From Chaenocephalus aceratus (Eukaryota; Chordata; Actinopteri; Perciformes; Channichthyidae): a DNA stretch of 64,000 bases. The notes under the pieces are model-generated. The model was not told the origin of the DNA. It worked only from the letters and a program-made list of their open reading frames with translations, and did not search any database. The translations under genes and the position numbers were made by a program. Of this stretch, positions 29,160-40,599 are shown in pieces (the stretch's first letter is position 1; each line of letters begins with the position of its first letter). The stretch is taken from positions 248,001 to 312,000 of the forward strand of contig JAMFTG010000066.1 of NCBI GenBank assembly GCA_023974075.1. The letters are read 5' to 3'.

Positions 29160-30100
29160 GAGAACCGTCTTTTATGAAACTGCTCGAGACAAAGGTATAA
29201 AATGACACCACAAAAAGACACGTGTTGCTTATCGTTCACAGCGGCTTCACCCCCCATGGAGGCGCTGTTGTGTTTAAGTTTGACAGTTATGGTAAAAAGA
29301 GGGTGTTTTTTTACTGTTTACTTTTAAACGATCCCTTTACAAGAAGAAACTGAGAAAACAGATTAAAGTGGTTTTAATGTAAAAAGTTAAGTCTGAATGT
29401 TTGAGACAATCACCAGAAAATATTAAAGCTAAAAAAATTGTTATAATATATTATATGTGAGGAGTTTATCTAACGCACTGTTTGAGAAAGTGACTTTTAT
29501 TCGCTGTATCTAAAGCTTTGAGTTGTTATTTATTATCATCATCATACGTTTTAATAATCCTTTATTTTCCACCACGTTTACATTTTGGTCACTGTATTGA
29601 AAACATGTACAAATATATTTTCCTCCACTTTGCTGTGAATAAATCGTATTTCAATAAAATCGTAGTTTGTGATTTGTATATAAACTATTTTATACAATGA
29701 TTTATTTATTTACGATTTGTTTTAATGTATGTTTAAGTTATATAATGAATCATAAAGATCACTCTTATTTATATATATTTAAAAATGTTATACATAAAAT
29801 GTATATTATTTATATATATATGATTTGTTTATATATTACTTATAAATATATAACATTATAAAAATGTAGTCGGGGCACTGGATGAACCTAAAATAACACA
29901 ATGTATTTTATTCAAATGTTATTATATGTGCACTATAGCTTCATAGGTTGCTGACCCCTGACCTATAGAACAAAGATACTAATTAGTGCGAACAGGTATA
30001 GATATAATCCTCAATGCATTCTTATGGGACTCAGTGCTGCAGTTGGTTGTCATGGTGTTGCTGCGCAGATTGGAGCCACACACACGTGAGTGACGTCATC
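29160..30100. other. AT-rich, no gene seen
   Basis: Very AT-rich, with TATATATTT runs at 29770-29860. A 60-residue open frame here has no recognisable features. Confidence 0.5.
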
Positions 30101-30104
30101 AGAG

Positions 30105-30107
<3 letters not shown>

Positions 30108-30179
<72 letters not shown>
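30108..30179. repeat. (CT)n-(CA)n microsatellite
   Basis: CT repeats followed by CA repeats, abutting an outlying copy of the 147-bp X-box repeat. Confidence 0.95.
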
Positions 30180-30182
<3 letters not shown>

Positions 30183-30435
30183 TCAAACTTCACATGTGTG
30201 CTAACAGTGCAGCCATGAAGACATCTACAGGACAGTTTTGAGATTTCTTCAAATGCTGTTGCCATGGCAACACAATGCTCACCATGAAACACGGTTTTCT
30301 CATAGCTTCAGTGAAAATACTCGAAATGGCCCAAAACTTCACAGGTTTGGTAATGATGCAGCCATCAACACATCTAAGCGTATTATGGGGTGTCATCAAA
30401 TGCCATTGCCATGGCGACAGATAATTCACCATCAA
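30180..30435. repeat. Outlying copy of the 147-bp X-box repeat
   Basis: Same unit order as the 7.7-9.7 kb array (CAAACTTCACATGTGTGCTA, X-box, GGCCCAAAACTTCACAGGTT, TTATGGGGTGTCATCAAATG). X-box cores start at 30258 (GTTGCCATGGCAAC, exact) and 30405 (ATTGCCATGGCGAC), again exactly 147 bp apart. Confidence 0.85.
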
Positions 30436-30849
30436 GTTATTCAAAAGTTTACAGTTCAAATATTCTGCTGCTTTCCCATGCCTTTTTACTTTCTTCTCTC
30501 ATCTTAATACAAATTCATTCACTACTACTTACATCTGATATTTAACTCCTTCAGCCTATTTTCAGCTGCAGAACCCATTCAACTATTACATTATTCAGCT
30601 ATTTCAGGACATCAAGGCTATACATGTTGTTGTTTATATCTTTTTTTAAAACCTTTTCCTTTAAATATTAAGCTTTTTCTGCATTTGTTTAGCTAAAAGC
30701 AGCTACCATTCAGCTAATAACACATTCAGCTTTTTCTGCATTTTCAGCTAAATTCAGCCATAAATGTTCACAGCTTACAGCATTCACACGCATTTTCTGC
30801 AGGAAATGCATTTTCTAGTTAAAATCTATTGTACTGTATTTTCTGTGCA

Positions 30850-31847
<998 letters not shown>

Positions 31848-31909
31848 GTGCACATGTGCAGTACTTTAAATAAGTATTATAAGGAAATATACTGAAGGAC
31901 TTCATACAT

Positions 31910-32065
31910 CCTCCAGCAGTGGCTCAGTCAGTAGGGGGTTGCACTGGGACCTGTAGGGTCGCCGTTTCAAGTCCCCGACCAGACCTAAACATGGAGTACG
32001 GACTTCTACTTGGAGAGGTCCCAGTTGTTGGAGTCGGGGGGACTGATAATTATTCCGGCAAATTA
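31910..32065 (+). mobile_element. tRNA-derived SINE head
   Basis: TGGCTCAGTCAGTAGGG resembles a pol III A box, and CGTTTCAAGTCCCCG, about 45 bases on, resembles a B box. The spacing and order match the tRNA-like 5' part of many fish SINEs. It cannot fold as a functional tRNA as far as I can see. Confidence 0.55.
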
Positions 32066-32373
32066 CTCAGACCTACTAATTAACCTAACAGAAGTTATTG
32101 AGTCTATGTAAGTTTACTGCTTGGCTCAGATCCACCAACGTCAGCAAGATCTCACCTCTATTAACTCCTGAAGAAACAGGTTCAATTAACTGCTGTTTCA
32201 ATGCAGACGACCCGCCAAATCAGTTTAAGCGATCCCGAAGGATTTTGATATCAGTAATGAAGTGTGGCCCTACCTAAGTGTGAGTGTGGCAATGTGCATT
32301 TCTTACCTTTCAAGCAGGAGAGGAGAGCGCAGATGTCTTTTAAGTTGTCCCAATCCAAAAGGTGGGATCCGTA

Positions 32374-32728
32374 TGGAAGCAAACAAGAGACAGAAGTATT
32401 TGAATTTTATCAGACACCGAATTTATAGCATTGAAAATAATTACTTTGAAAATCATGTATCTGAATTTTTTTTGCTCCGAATTTACCTATGTGAAATAAA
32501 AATGTAAAAATTCAACTTAAAAAAATTTGAATGTTCAAATTCAGATCCCAAAATTTAAAGTGAAAAAAATTCGACGTCAAATATTTCGGTGTTTAAAATT
32601 CGATGTCAAAAAATTCGGTGTATAAAATTCGACCTCAAAAATTGCGATGCAGCATCATCCGGGCTACTCAGACAGGATAAGCAATCGAGTCCGAATGCAA
32701 TCAAACCGACTTCTGGCCTATCAGAGCC
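32374..32728. repeat. Left arm of a long inverted repeat
   Basis: About 355 bases whose reverse complement appears, with a roughly 65-base internal deletion and a few substitutions, at 37061-37351. It includes short tandem AAATTCGATGTC-like motifs. The arms are 4.3 kb apart, suggesting very long terminal repeats of a DNA element or a paired insertion. Confidence 0.88.
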
Positions 32729-32929
32729 AAGCGGCAAACCCCGGGACAGTGCGGTGAAGCCCAATGCTGCAAACTGTAGGAGATGGATGCAGATGGGAGC
32801 AATTCCCGTAGACCCTATGTTAAAATGTCCAACTTAACATCAGAAAAGGAACATGTTTCTAGCCTGGATCCACAAAAACATATTCTATATATAGTTAGAT
32901 TCCCCCTTCATGACAACGGGACTGCTGCT

Positions 32930-35470
32930 CCTAGCTCCTCTCTGCTAGCTCCGTTAGCTGCGTGATGCTACAGCGGCTCAGCTCTTGAGGAGAACACTAC
33001 TTGAACTCGGCCCTGTTTGTTGTGTTGGTTCCTGGTGGACTATTCGTCATGCAAATATAGGATTTATCTGCGGGTAAAACAGACCGTCCATGAATGCAGT
33101 TTCTTCGGTAAGTCAACCCTGCGTACTTTATGTTATGTTACTGGTGTTTTTATTAAGCTAACGTTAATGAATGTTTAGAGTTGGGTTAGCATTTGAGCGA
33201 TCGTAGCTCCATCTGTGCTAACGATGCTATGCGTAGCATCCCTGAGTCTATAACATTAAGTGGGATGCTACTGTATACCAAAAGGCTTCTGTGCGAGGTT
33301 GCTAAAATAAGGTCATCCTTGTACGTTAGATAGTTAGTTTGCTAGTTAGGTTACTGTATGCATTGTTAAGGTTCATTTAAATTCGCTATGCTCTCCTATA
33401 GCATAAAATAGACTAGCTAACATCAACGTATTGTTGAAGAGAGGCTTAGTGTATATTAAATCAACCTCACAATGAAATGTGTGTATCTTTAAAATATGAA
33501 CGTCACATTTCAAGATAATAAAGCTCCCTTAGATATTGTAATATGGTTTGTTGAACTGGAGTTATTTATTGCAGGTAAACGCCTATCCGACGAACGACCC
33601 ACACATTGTTGTTTTCAATATTATTACCAATGCCTCTTTTAATTGTATTATCCTCACACTTGAGAAACAGCCTCATCGTGGCTGTAGAACAGAACATGTA
33701 ACTTAATGCCTGCATTTAAGGACGATGAATAGCGTAGTCAATGCTTTAGTGACAAGGAAATGATTTATTTAAATATTAGATACAGTATGACGTTATCTGT
33801 GACTTTAGTCGAAATGAAGCTTATCCATTGCATTTGTTAAATAGGATTGTGTCTTACCCTTACGTGTGTGATACATATGAATAAAGCATTTGAAAACAAA
33901 TTAATTTGACCAATTCATAAAAACCTCATCCAAAGTAACAGTAAAATAAAAAGGACCCACAGAATAATACTCAATCAAACTGATACAGTATGAGGACTGT
34001 GATATCCAGCAATTTCTTAAGTAGAACAATAAGATTATGACCTGTTTTTAAAAGAAGATAAAAAGTTGTTTGCATGTAAAGAAGTCTGTAAGCCACGCAT
34101 ATAACTTTACATCTGTTTGTTCAAAGTGTCCTCAAGGTGATCCAGACAGGCTGGACCAGAGGAGAAGAGACAGATCTGGACTCCTAACGGCCCGTCCACA
34201 CAGCGGCGTGCGTTGAAGCTTCCAACGCTTCTACCCATTCACTTTGAATGGGGGTGACGTCACTTTTAGCCGAACTGCATCGTGGGAAGCGACGCGGAGC
34301 GTTGCTGGCGTGGCTCGCTGCAAAAGTTGAGCAATGTTCAACTTTTGACGCCTCGGCAGAAGCGTCAGCCAATCCAATCATATGCCAGTACAAGCTCTAG
34401 CCAATCAAACCGCTGCTTGTGTGTCAGGGGCGGGAGATTCATGTGATTGGTTGTTGGTCGAGTGTCAGACACGCCCGCCGGCAAGCGTCAGCGCACGCCG
34501 CTGTGTGGACGGGCCGTAACAGCAGAGAACTTCAGCACGGATTCCAAGGTACACCTTTTTCATACTTTACAAAGAATGCATAAAGTAATGACTCTAATAC
34601 ACTGATATACATGCCATTAAACATGACTAAATACTAGATCACCTACACATCAGTGATGTTGAGTGAACTTTCTTAGCAAAAGGTTACATTTACATTTTAC
34701 CAAGCAACATAACTTTTTTGTTCAACTTTCACATTTCAATGTATTCAAGGCAAACATTATTGAACATAGTGAGAACTGCGACCCTTTGTCTTTCAGTGAG
34801 ACAACCGGACAGAGCAAGCTTCTACAGTTGCACTAAGTTTTGATAACAGTTAAATATTATTTTAATAATACATTTATTTCAATGTTGATGAATTTAGAAC
34901 GGTTTATTCATAATCTGATTTTCTTTGTAGTACACTGTTGGATTTAAAAAACACATTCAAATAAAACAAAAAATCATTATATTTATAGCCGCTGAACGAA
35001 CAAACAAACACACCTCTTTCTTAAATAACACACTTGCTCTGCAATAATATGTTTTTTGATATTTCTGTTAGGAAAGGACACGCCTGAGAGACAGGACTAC
35101 TTCACCATGTTCTCTTTCTCTGAGGGTCCAGAAGAACATCCAAGAGGGAAAGGAGAAGCTGATGTGATGAAATATAAGAGCAGTACAGGACATTCACTAA
35201 GAGACACTTATATTGTAACACAAAGACCTGCACACTGACTAGTTTTGTAGTCTAACAGGAACTTCATTTGTGTTGTTTTGTGTTTTACGTTGCACCTCAG
35301 AGACAGTGTGATTATTGTCAGGCCTATAAAGTTTGGCAAAAAAAAAAGTCAGCTGATCAAATGCATTTGCCTCACTTTATGAGCTTCACAATACTTGTGC
35401 CTTGTACCGCCGAGTTTGCAACGTCATAAATAAATGGTGCCAATCTTCAGTCAGATGTGAATGTGTAATC
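32930..35470 (+). ncRNA. Candidate spliced transcript, coding potential unclear
   Basis: Three exon-like pieces with plausible splice sites: one ending about 33111 (CAGTTTCTTCG then GTAAGT), 34137-34548 (after CTCAAG, ending TTCCAAG before GTACAC), and one from 35072 (after TTTCTGTTAG). AATAAA follows at 35429-35434. Joined, the ATG near the end of the first piece gives only about 22 codons before a stop. The last piece has a 60-residue frame of unknown family. The middle piece contains a Harbinger-type MITE. This is inference from splice signals; it may be a non-coding RNA or chance. Confidence 0.25.
34188..34516. mobile_element. Harbinger-type MITE, 329 bp
   Basis: Starts CGGCCCGTCCACACAGCGGC, ends GCCGCTGTGTGGACGGGCCG, perfect inverted repeats, flanked by TAA on both sides (34185-34187, 34517-34519). 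Three-base TWA duplications are typical of PIF/Harbinger. A related fragment lies at 49240-49435. Confidence 0.85.
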
Positions 35471-35729
35471 TAACATTTTCAGTAAGAATAACGGACAAAA
35501 GGAATGCAAATACAATTTATTGAAATGTGAACTAAAAGTTATCAAGCATGAACCATCACCATTTTTTTTTAAATAAAAACTAAATAATATACATAAGTTA
35601 CACTAAATGTTAATCTGTTAATTGATTAAGTAAACACATTTTGTCAATTAAAGTGACAGGCTAGGCCTGTGCAGGTGGTAACAGCTATGCCCAGCATGGG
35701 CTAAGTTCTGTAGGTGTAGCTGGTGCAGA

Positions 35730-35830
35730 TCCTCCTCCATCAGGCCTGGTCCTCCTCCATCAGGCCTGGTCCTCCTCCCTCAGGCCTGGTCCTCCTCCAT
35801 CAGGCCTGGTCCTCCTCCCTCAGGCCTGGT
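35730..35830. repeat. 20-bp minisatellite, five copies
   Basis: Five copies of CCTCCTCCATCAGGCCTGGT, alternating T and C at one position (CCATCAGG, CCCTCAGG). Confidence 0.92.
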
Positions 35831-35839
35831 CCTCCTTCC

Positions 35840-36800
35840 TCTCCGGCCAAACCAACAGACGGGACGTTCATAAGGCTGAGGTTTCCCCCAAAGTCTCTAA
35901 TCATCCATCCTGTGAATATGAGAGGGGAACAAATAGTGTAATAGATGCTTTGGACAATAAGAAATATAAAGTTAACTGTTGAGTTGCTCAGTTTTTTAGA
36001 TTGAAAGGGTTTAATAATACAAACAAAAGGAGAGGCACCGTAAAATAAAGATTGGTCTTTCAATAAATTATGTTTTTGTCTTTTGAATTATTTGTCTAAA
36101 GTCAAGTAGCTAGAACTGTTACTTATAGTTTGAATGATACAGTCTGGTTATAATGTTTGGACGAGGCATCACAGGTAAGAGCACCATTTGTTGTGTTCCA
36201 TCCACAACAAATGCACACAGATTGATGTGTGAATTTATGTATCTACTATTTCTTGAATCATTACTGTCAGTCCAAAACAAGAGATTTTGTTTTAGTAACA
36301 TTTAAAAAAAGAAACATCTCTTTTCCACTACACTATCTTGAATACTTTAGTTTTTACCTCACTACATTTATCTAACAGCTTTAACATTGTACAGGTGTCA
36401 CTTCGGACTCTGGGTAATTATGACAGCATGTCCTACTATTTTGAGAGTTTGAACAAACCAGACCTTCTTCTATTAATGTAGAAAATAGTCAGCACATTAA
36501 ACCATTATGAAAGTAATCATTAGTTAGCTCATTGTTCAAAATGGGCTCCAACTACAACAGTTAAGTCAACTCGTGCATCGGTAATAACAATAAATCAAAT
36601 TATATAATAGTATAACTTGTGTCTACTTTAAATACTTGAACAACACTTTCCTAATTATACTAGCATACTTTTACTAAAGTAACATTAACATGTTTAAATG
36701 CAGGGATTTTGTAAGAGAGTATTTGTATAGTGTAGCATGGTCTACTTGACTTATCTAACCGAAGTGATCGTTACGTTACTTTGCAAACCGTCACCCCCCC

Positions 36801-36844
<44 letters not shown>

Positions 36845-37060
36845 ACACGGTAACGTTGTGATTCACTTCAATTAATGATAACTACGGAGCTTGCTAACAG
36901 CAAGGCACAAGGCTACTTCACTCATTTAGCTAATGTAAGATACAAATGCTGTCGAGCCCTCACTGCTTGTAAAATAAAGAGCACAAACTGACTACTTACC
37001 CGAGCCCCAGGCTGTTCTCCGTAATTTTTCTCTCGGGTTGTTGTGATCACATGACTGACA
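35840..37060. other. Interior of the inverted-repeat region, no confirmed gene
   Basis: AT-rich. On the - strand there are an acceptor-like CATATTCACAG near 35915 and a donor-like CTCGG|GTAAGT near 37000, hinting at an exon pair on the opposite strand to the candidate transcript at 32.9-35.5 kb. No recognisable protein. A (CA)n tract lies at 36806-36838. Confidence 0.3.
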
Positions 37061-37351
37061 AAGCCGTGCTCTGATAGGCCAGAAGTCGGTTTGATTGCAT
37101 TAGGGCTCGATTGCTTCTCCTGTCTGAGCAGCCCGGATGATGCTGCATCGCAATTTTGGACATCGAATTGTATACACCGAATTTTTTTGACGTCGAATTT
37201 TTTTCACTTGAATTTTTACATTTTTATTTCACATAGGTAAATTCGGAGCAAAAACATTCAGATACATGATTTTCAAAGTAATTATTTTCAATGCTATAAA
37301 TTCGGTGTCTAAAATAAAATTCAAATACTTCTGTCTCTTGTTTGCTTCCAT
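37061..37351. repeat. Right arm of the long inverted repeat
   Basis: Reverse complement of 32374-32728, sharing AGAGACAGAAGTATTTGAAT, GCTCCGAATTTACCTATGTG and CCGACTTCTGGCCTATCAGA. The right arm lacks about 65 bases of AAATTC-type sequence present in the left. Confidence 0.88.
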
Positions 37352-38135
37352 ATATCAGTTTATTTGAAGAAAAATTGGTCCACACTTATACAGGGTTTTT
37401 ACCTTCTCTCTCTACAACATTACAATCATACGAAATATATCATGCTGTGCTCATTTTCTAATCTGAAACCTTAATTCATAGTTTAGACATTAAAGTCTTC
37501 CGACATAATCCAAAGGAATCTCCTCACGGATCGCCGGTGCTAACATTCACAACCTATAGCCTGCTGCCTGACACATTGAGAGGCAGCTCCTCAAAATGAT
37601 CAATTAGAATTAACAGTTTTAAACTTTCATCCAACAATTCACTCAGCATTGAATACTCAGAAATGTAAGCAATATTTACCAAGTTTGAGAGAACCTTACC
37701 GAGGAACCCCCCCCCCCCTCTCTCGCGAGTTTGCTCCCTCTCCGCCAGTGTCTTTATGTTAAAAAACAGGACAGAAAAACCTAAAGACACCTCCTGCATA
37801 CCCATATTTGTGGAAACTTGGCATGGCCTCTGATGTACAGGACTGGACTTGTCCAGACATATTCTATGGCTATGGCATAGAACACACCTTCCCATGTTTG
37901 TGTAAAAAGGTCATGACCTCTAGTGTGCAGGACTTGTAAAATATTATTCTCGGCTATGGCACAAACACCTTTTTGGGCCTCAGTTTATTTCTCCATACCT
38001 CATTCACACCAACGCAACTCTTCAGGTTCAGAACCGGTTCTTCGGTTTAGCTCCGGCTCTTTTCACACCGCCCAGAGTCCGACTGGTGCTGCGTCATTGC
38101 GTCATCGTTTGCGTCATGACGTAACCGTTTGCGTG

Positions 38136-38457
38136 CCTGCTTCATGAAGCCAAACCGCGCGGAAACCGCTCACACCGACAACAACAACAATGGCCGATTG
38201 TGCTCCAGCTTCCTCTGTACCTCTTCAGGAGACCAGATTCCCAGCAGGTAGCTGGTCTCTTCAGTGGACCACTGCTGCTTGTTAAGTTTCTCCATCGTTG
38301 TGTACAAACTGGATAAAACGCGGGCTTTTTGTTGTTGTTCAGGTGTTGATCCCGCCCCTGCCCCCGCCTCGACGTAAGTGTGACGTATGCGGTGCTTTTG
38401 CTCTGGCCGGACAATTTTTTGGTGACACCCATACACCATAATAGGCCTCACACTCAA
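38136..38457 (-). pseudogene. Myb/SANT-like transposon ORF fragment
   Basis: A 95-residue - strand frame contains LNKQQWSTEETSYLLGIWS then EEVQRKLE, resembling the Myb/SANT-like DNA-binding domains found beside Harbinger transposases and in repetitive fish ORFs. It is short, has no transposase beside it, and sits in a stretch with TTCACAC motifs like other DNA elements here. Most likely a fragment carried in a non-autonomous element. Confidence 0.4.
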
Positions 38458-38581
38458 TTTAACAAACGACTTGTATTTTGTTCATACTGTAAATATAGAA
38501 AATCATAAAATATGAAGCATTTCATTGTGGGTTATACAAGAATATAATTGATTATATTTACTTTAGTTTTAAGTATTCAAC

Positions 38582-38795
38582 CTCATATGGAGATCTCAAC
38601 ACAGTTCACCTCCTGGGCCCTGCCGTGGTGCCCTTGAGCAAGGCACCGGACACCCCCCTTCCCCCCTCACTCCCATTGCTCCCCGGGCGCTGTACGATAG
38701 CTGCCCACTGCTCCTAGTACTGGGTTAAATGCAGAGAACACATTTCACTGTGTGCTGTGTACTCTGCATGTGTGACCATTAAAGAGGCTTTCATC
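38582..38795. mobile_element. SINE-like dispersed repeat
   Basis: Contains GCCCTTGAGCAAGGCACC, GGGTTAAATGCAGAGAACAC and ATTTCACTGTGTGCTGTGT, strings found together in common fish interspersed repeats. Family not assigned with certainty. Confidence 0.5.
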
Positions 38796-39298
38796 CCTCC
38801 AATTCTTCATCAGGTTTTACTCCCTACTGTAACATCATATTGTAAAGGAGGTGTTCAGGGGTTCATTAAGAAATGGGATATTTAAGAGTTGCATTCTCCT
38901 GCAGGATAAACACATTTAGTTGGTCTTTAGTTCGTCTACTAAGCTGAGCTGCGGCAGGAAGTCTTTAAACCTTTAATCCAATCAGAGCTTTAAGGAAGCA
39001 GCGGGGAAGAAGTGGTCAGGATTCATTACATTTAACTTCAATTAAAGCACAGGGGATGTGTCACACTCCTGTCTCCTTGCCAATACAAATGCTCAAAAAA
39101 GTTGAGTTGTTGTTGCTCCATAAGCAACTGCAAAATAAATCTGCTTTACAATGAAAGAATATGGTAAACATAATATTAAATCATGTAAAAAATAATGTGT
39201 TATAGTACAAAATAAGTAGATTAATATTTATAAGAGCCAAGGCTTGTTTAATTAGACTTCTCTATTTCAGTTATTCTACTCTGTATAATTGTTCTGTA
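38796..39298. other. No gene seen
   Basis: AT-rich DNA with no coding signal. Confidence 0.5.
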
Positions 39299-39306
39299 GT
39301 TATTGT

Positions 39307-40258
39307 TAGTGATGGCAGTTTGACACTGAAGCTTCGAACGGAGCTTCAACCCTGGACTTCCTATTCCATAGAAGCAGTGCTTCGAAGCTTGCTTCAAATC
39401 ACGTGACATGTGACGTCCGAAGCAGCAACAGCTTCAAGTCACGTGACATGTGACGTCCGAAGCAGCAACTGCTTCAAGTCACGTGACATGTGACGTCCGA
39501 AGCAGCAACTGCTTCATTTCCTGAATGAATCACTTGACTGGTTCACGGTCCATTCACGCGATTCAATGCACTGCCTCGTCTCGATTCTGACAGGTGACAG
39601 GTTGAAACAGTTTCAAACTTGAGCGCTTCAACACTTTATAACCGCTCTAAACAATGCGCAAGGTGTGGGTTGTTGTTGCTGTTGGCATTGCATTTGAATT
39701 GGATCATTATAGAGCAAGCCAGGAAGAAAGATAGGTCGTTATGGCTCATGAAACACTTCGAAATGTGGAGAAGCTGTGAACAAAAAGAAAATGAGTAATA
39801 TAAAATTAAAAACACTTCAATTGTCTAAGGAATAGATAGCCCAGTTGATAGATCCGGCGGCCAGGATGCGGTGATGTCCTCCGCGCAGCTGGTTCAAAGC
39901 CCGGAGTAGTTAAACTTTTAATCATTGCTTTTCAACTTTAATACTTTAATAACTGATAAAAGGCCCTCTCCGCCCAAAAAAAGGTCCAGCACTCTCTAGT
40001 CTCTTCTCAATAACCCAATACACACAATTATCAATCTTTAATTGCAAATAGAACATGATATTCAGTCTTAGTGTGTGTGTGTGTGTGTGTGTATGTGCAT
40101 CGAATATTTTTCGAGGCAAAGATACGTTAAACCCACTGCAGCCTTGCACTTCGCCAGGAGAGGTCGCTGTAACTGAAGCTTCGAGAAATGAACCTATTTC
40201 CGACACAATTGTCCAAGTGGTTCGAAGCTGCATTCAAAGCTTCATTTTGCCATCACTA
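39307..40258. mobile_element. hAT-type non-autonomous transposon, 952 bp
   Basis: Starts TAGTGATGGCAGTTTGACAC, ends TTTTGCCATCACTA, flanked by perfect 8-bp duplications GTTATTGT (39299-39306, 40259-40266). Inside are three copies of a 40-bp unit with TTCAAGTCACGTGACATGTG (39388-39515), a tRNA-like stretch (TAGCCCAGTTGATAGA at 39837, GGTTCAAAGCC at 39891) that may be a SINE head inserted later, and a GT microsatellite at 40070-40092. No transposase. Confidence 0.9.
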
Positions 40259-40599
40259 GTTATTGTAGCTAAATCGGCTGCTTTTGAGAGATTTTAACGT
40301 GAACCTGTTAAACAGGGCTTAGTAGGCAATCAAGCGTGCATTAAAATAGGCACGGCCTCTCAGCTGTCGCCCATCAGCTGTAGAGAGTTAACTAATTAGA
40401 GGGGCGTGGCACCACAGCTGTGAGAACTCAGCAATCAGGCGTCCATTTAGGCAGCTCTTTCCTTAAGCGTCAGACAGCCGAAGACATTGGAGTCCTGCGG
40501 GAGTAAGACAGACAAAGACATTGGAGTCCTGCGGGAGGCAAGAGGCAAATCCTACTCTGATTGAGCTAAGTATTGCTGGTGTCTTATTTTTCTTTTATT

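Noticed and set aside
27310..29211. 633-residue - strand frame (and two others) with MSLLHQHVSPLLHV repeats
   Set aside because: The 37-bp unit has no stop in any frame and cycles through all three. It lies inside a transposon and carries frame-changing indels without effect on openness.
39837..39906. Possible tRNA gene from A-box and B-box like strings
   Set aside because: No acceptor-stem pairing or sensible anticodon arm that I could see, and it sits inside a hAT element. Better read as a SINE head.
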